The position numbers and the translations under genes were made by a program. A DNA stretch of 13,168 bases, from positions 1-13,168 of the forward strand of contig CARAIG010000081.1 in the NCBI GenBank assembly GCA_948938605.1, given 5' to 3'. The notes beneath the pieces were generated by a model, which ran no database searches, was not told where the DNA came from, and was given only the letters and a program-made list of their open reading frames with translations. Within the stretch, counting starts at the first letter, position 1; each line of letters opens with the position of its first letter. This document shows, piece after piece, positions 12,001-13,168 of the stretch. Source of the DNA: an uncultured Eubacteriales bacterium (GTDB lineage Bacteria > Bacillota > Clostridia > Christensenellales > CAG-314).

Positions 12001-13168
12001 TTGCAACAAGACTATTACAGTTCTAAAAAAAGATTGCTGACACTCATTGTGGCGGCAATTTTTTTATTCATTGTGCTATTTTTGCGTTTGGGATATATAC
12101 AAATTATTTGGGGAAACGATTTGCAAGCCCGCGCTTCCGACCAGTGGCAGCGTGATTTGCCTATATATGCGTACCGCGGGGACATTGTTGACGCTAACGG
12201 CAACGTGCTTGCTACAACAAAGACGGCATATACCGTTTACGTCCGTCCTAAAAGCGTTACTAATCCGCAGCAGGTTGCCGATGTATTGTCAAATATTCTT
12301 CAATTGGAAAAACAAACCGTATACGACAAAGTGACCAAAAACGGTGTGTCGGAAGTTGCTTTGAAAAGACAGGTGAGCGTTGAAATTGCCGAAGAAATAC
12401 GCAAGCATAATCTTGAAGGCGTGTATTTGGCGTCGCAAGGGGAAAGAAGTTATACTTACGGCAATTTCCTGTCGCAAGTTATGGGGTTTGTTTCAAGCGA
12501 CGGTGCAGGACAAACAGGGTTGGAAGCGTATTACGATAAGTATCTAAAAGGTATTGACGGCGAATTGCTTACCGAAACCGACCTTGTAGGCAGTGAACTT
12601 AGTAACGGAACAATGACATATCTGCCTGCAATAAACGGTTTGACTGTTACGCTGACCATTGACGCTGTAATCCAAGCAATAGTCGAAAATGTTTTGGAAC
12701 TGGCTATGTACCAGCAAAATCCGCAAGCGGCAAGGTGCATTGTGTTGGATGTTACAACCGGCGAAGTGCTTGCTATGGCATCAAAACCTAGCGTAGATTT
12801 AAACAATTTACCGCGCGACGACTTAGAATACTTGATGAAGTACTCAAAGAATACTTTGCTTACAGACATTTACGAACCGGGATCTACATTCAAAGTGTTG
12901 ACGGCAGCGGCATGTTTGGAAGAATACAAAAACGGAAACAGCAGGGCATTTTCCGCCGATCACATATTCGGCAATTCATCGGGAATCCGTATAATAGACG
13001 GTTCAAAAATAAGTTGCTGGACTAAGCATGCTAACGGCAAACATTCAAATCAAAATTTGTCCGACGCATTAAACAATAGCTGTAACCCTATTTTTACTGA
13101 TATCGCTTTGTCTTTGGGAAAAGACACGATGTACGAATATTTACGTAAATTCGGATACGGAAGCGTTA
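12001..13168 (+). CDS. Class B penicillin-binding protein (SpoVD/FtsI type), 3' end missing
   Basis: At least 389 residues lie in the window; the frame runs off the right edge. It is a D,D-transpeptidase that cross-links peptidoglycan during division or spore formation. Visible parts are a cytoplasmic start SSKKRLL, a membrane helix (about 13-34, LTLIVAAIFLFIVLFLRLGY), the dimerisation/pedestal domain beginning YRGDIVDANGNVLATT (58-73), VYLASQGERSYTYGNFLSQVMGFV (about 141-164) and the transpeptidase motifs S295-T-F-K298 (nucleophile Ser295) and S360-C-N362. The KTG motif would lie beyond the window. No ATG fits: the frame is closed by a stop at 11977-11979. TTG 12001, with GGGGG (11991-11995) 5 nt upstream and 1 nt after the FtsL-like stop, is the best start; GTG 11983 and TTG 11989 are alternatives. 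PASTA domains of a SpoVD would be C-terminal and unseen, so SpoVD and FtsI/PBP2B cannot be separated. Confidence 0.93.
   Translation, partial: MQQDYYSSKKRLLTLIVAAIFLFIVLFLRLGYIQIIWGNDLQARASDQWQRDLPIYAYRGDIVDANGNVLATTKTAYTVYVRPKSVTNPQQVADVLSNILQLEKQTVYDKVTKNGVSEVALKRQVSVEIAEEIRKHNLEGVYLASQGERSYTYGNFLSQVMGFVSSDGAGQTGLEAYYDKYLKGIDGELLTETDLVGSELSNGTMTYLPAINGLTVTLTIDAVIQAIVENVLELAMYQQNPQAARCIVLDVTTGEVLAMASKPSVDLNNLPRDDLEYLMKYSKNTLLTDIYEPGSTFKVLTAAACLEEYKNGNSRAFSADHIFGNSSGIRIIDGSKISCWTKHANGKHSNQNLSDALNNSCNPIFTDIALSLGKDTMYEYLRKFGYGSV

Overview
The window reads as a low-GC, Gram-positive anaerobe, most likely an uncultured gut member of the Clostridia. Three things point there: the A+T-rich sequence with Shine-Dalgarno-led genes; a GerW (YtfJ)-type sporulation protein next to a D,D-carboxypeptidase; and a Cys-rich tandem-repeat lipoprotein of a kind common in gut Clostridia. 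Taxonomy is inference; no rRNA or tRNA gene is visible.

Left part (1-3454): single-gene accessory units. These are the 3' end of a RimJ/RimL-type GNAT acetyltransferase, a second complete GNAT enzyme, a fusion of a HicB-like N-terminus with a DinB-like metal-binding four-helix domain, a Nudix hydrolase whose own last codons form its terminator, and, on the minus strand, a secreted polysaccharide deacetylase.

Middle (3677-9647): an 893-residue lipoprotein with about eight Cys-rich zinc-ribbon-like repeats, an OB-fold-like stretch and an unrecognised C-terminal domain. Then comes a tight three-gene unit: a DUF2953-like membrane protein, gerW and a PBP5-family D-Ala-D-Ala carboxypeptidase. Its reading frames overlap by 49 nt and by 1 nt. 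A small double zinc-ribbon protein and a calcineurin-like metallophosphoesterase follow. The phosphoesterase start codon lies only 11 nt beyond a near-perfect promoter, so its mRNA is probably leaderless.

Right part (9851-13168): the start of the division and cell-wall (dcw) cluster, mraZ, rsmH, an FtsL-like membrane protein and a class B penicillin-binding protein cut by the window edge. Its promoter (TTGAAA, 17 bp, TATAAT) sits inside an array of 10-bp-period direct repeats that look like MraZ boxes, implying autoregulation. The four genes are packed like an operon: a 4-nt overlap, a 24-nt gap and a 1-nt gap.

Most content is recognisable. The items most worth a second look are the HicB-DinB fusion, the Cys-rich lipoprotein with its unassigned C-terminus, the extended MraZ operator, the leaderless phosphoesterase and the atypical FtsL. 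No CRISPR array, insertion sequence, phage or clear defence system is visible.
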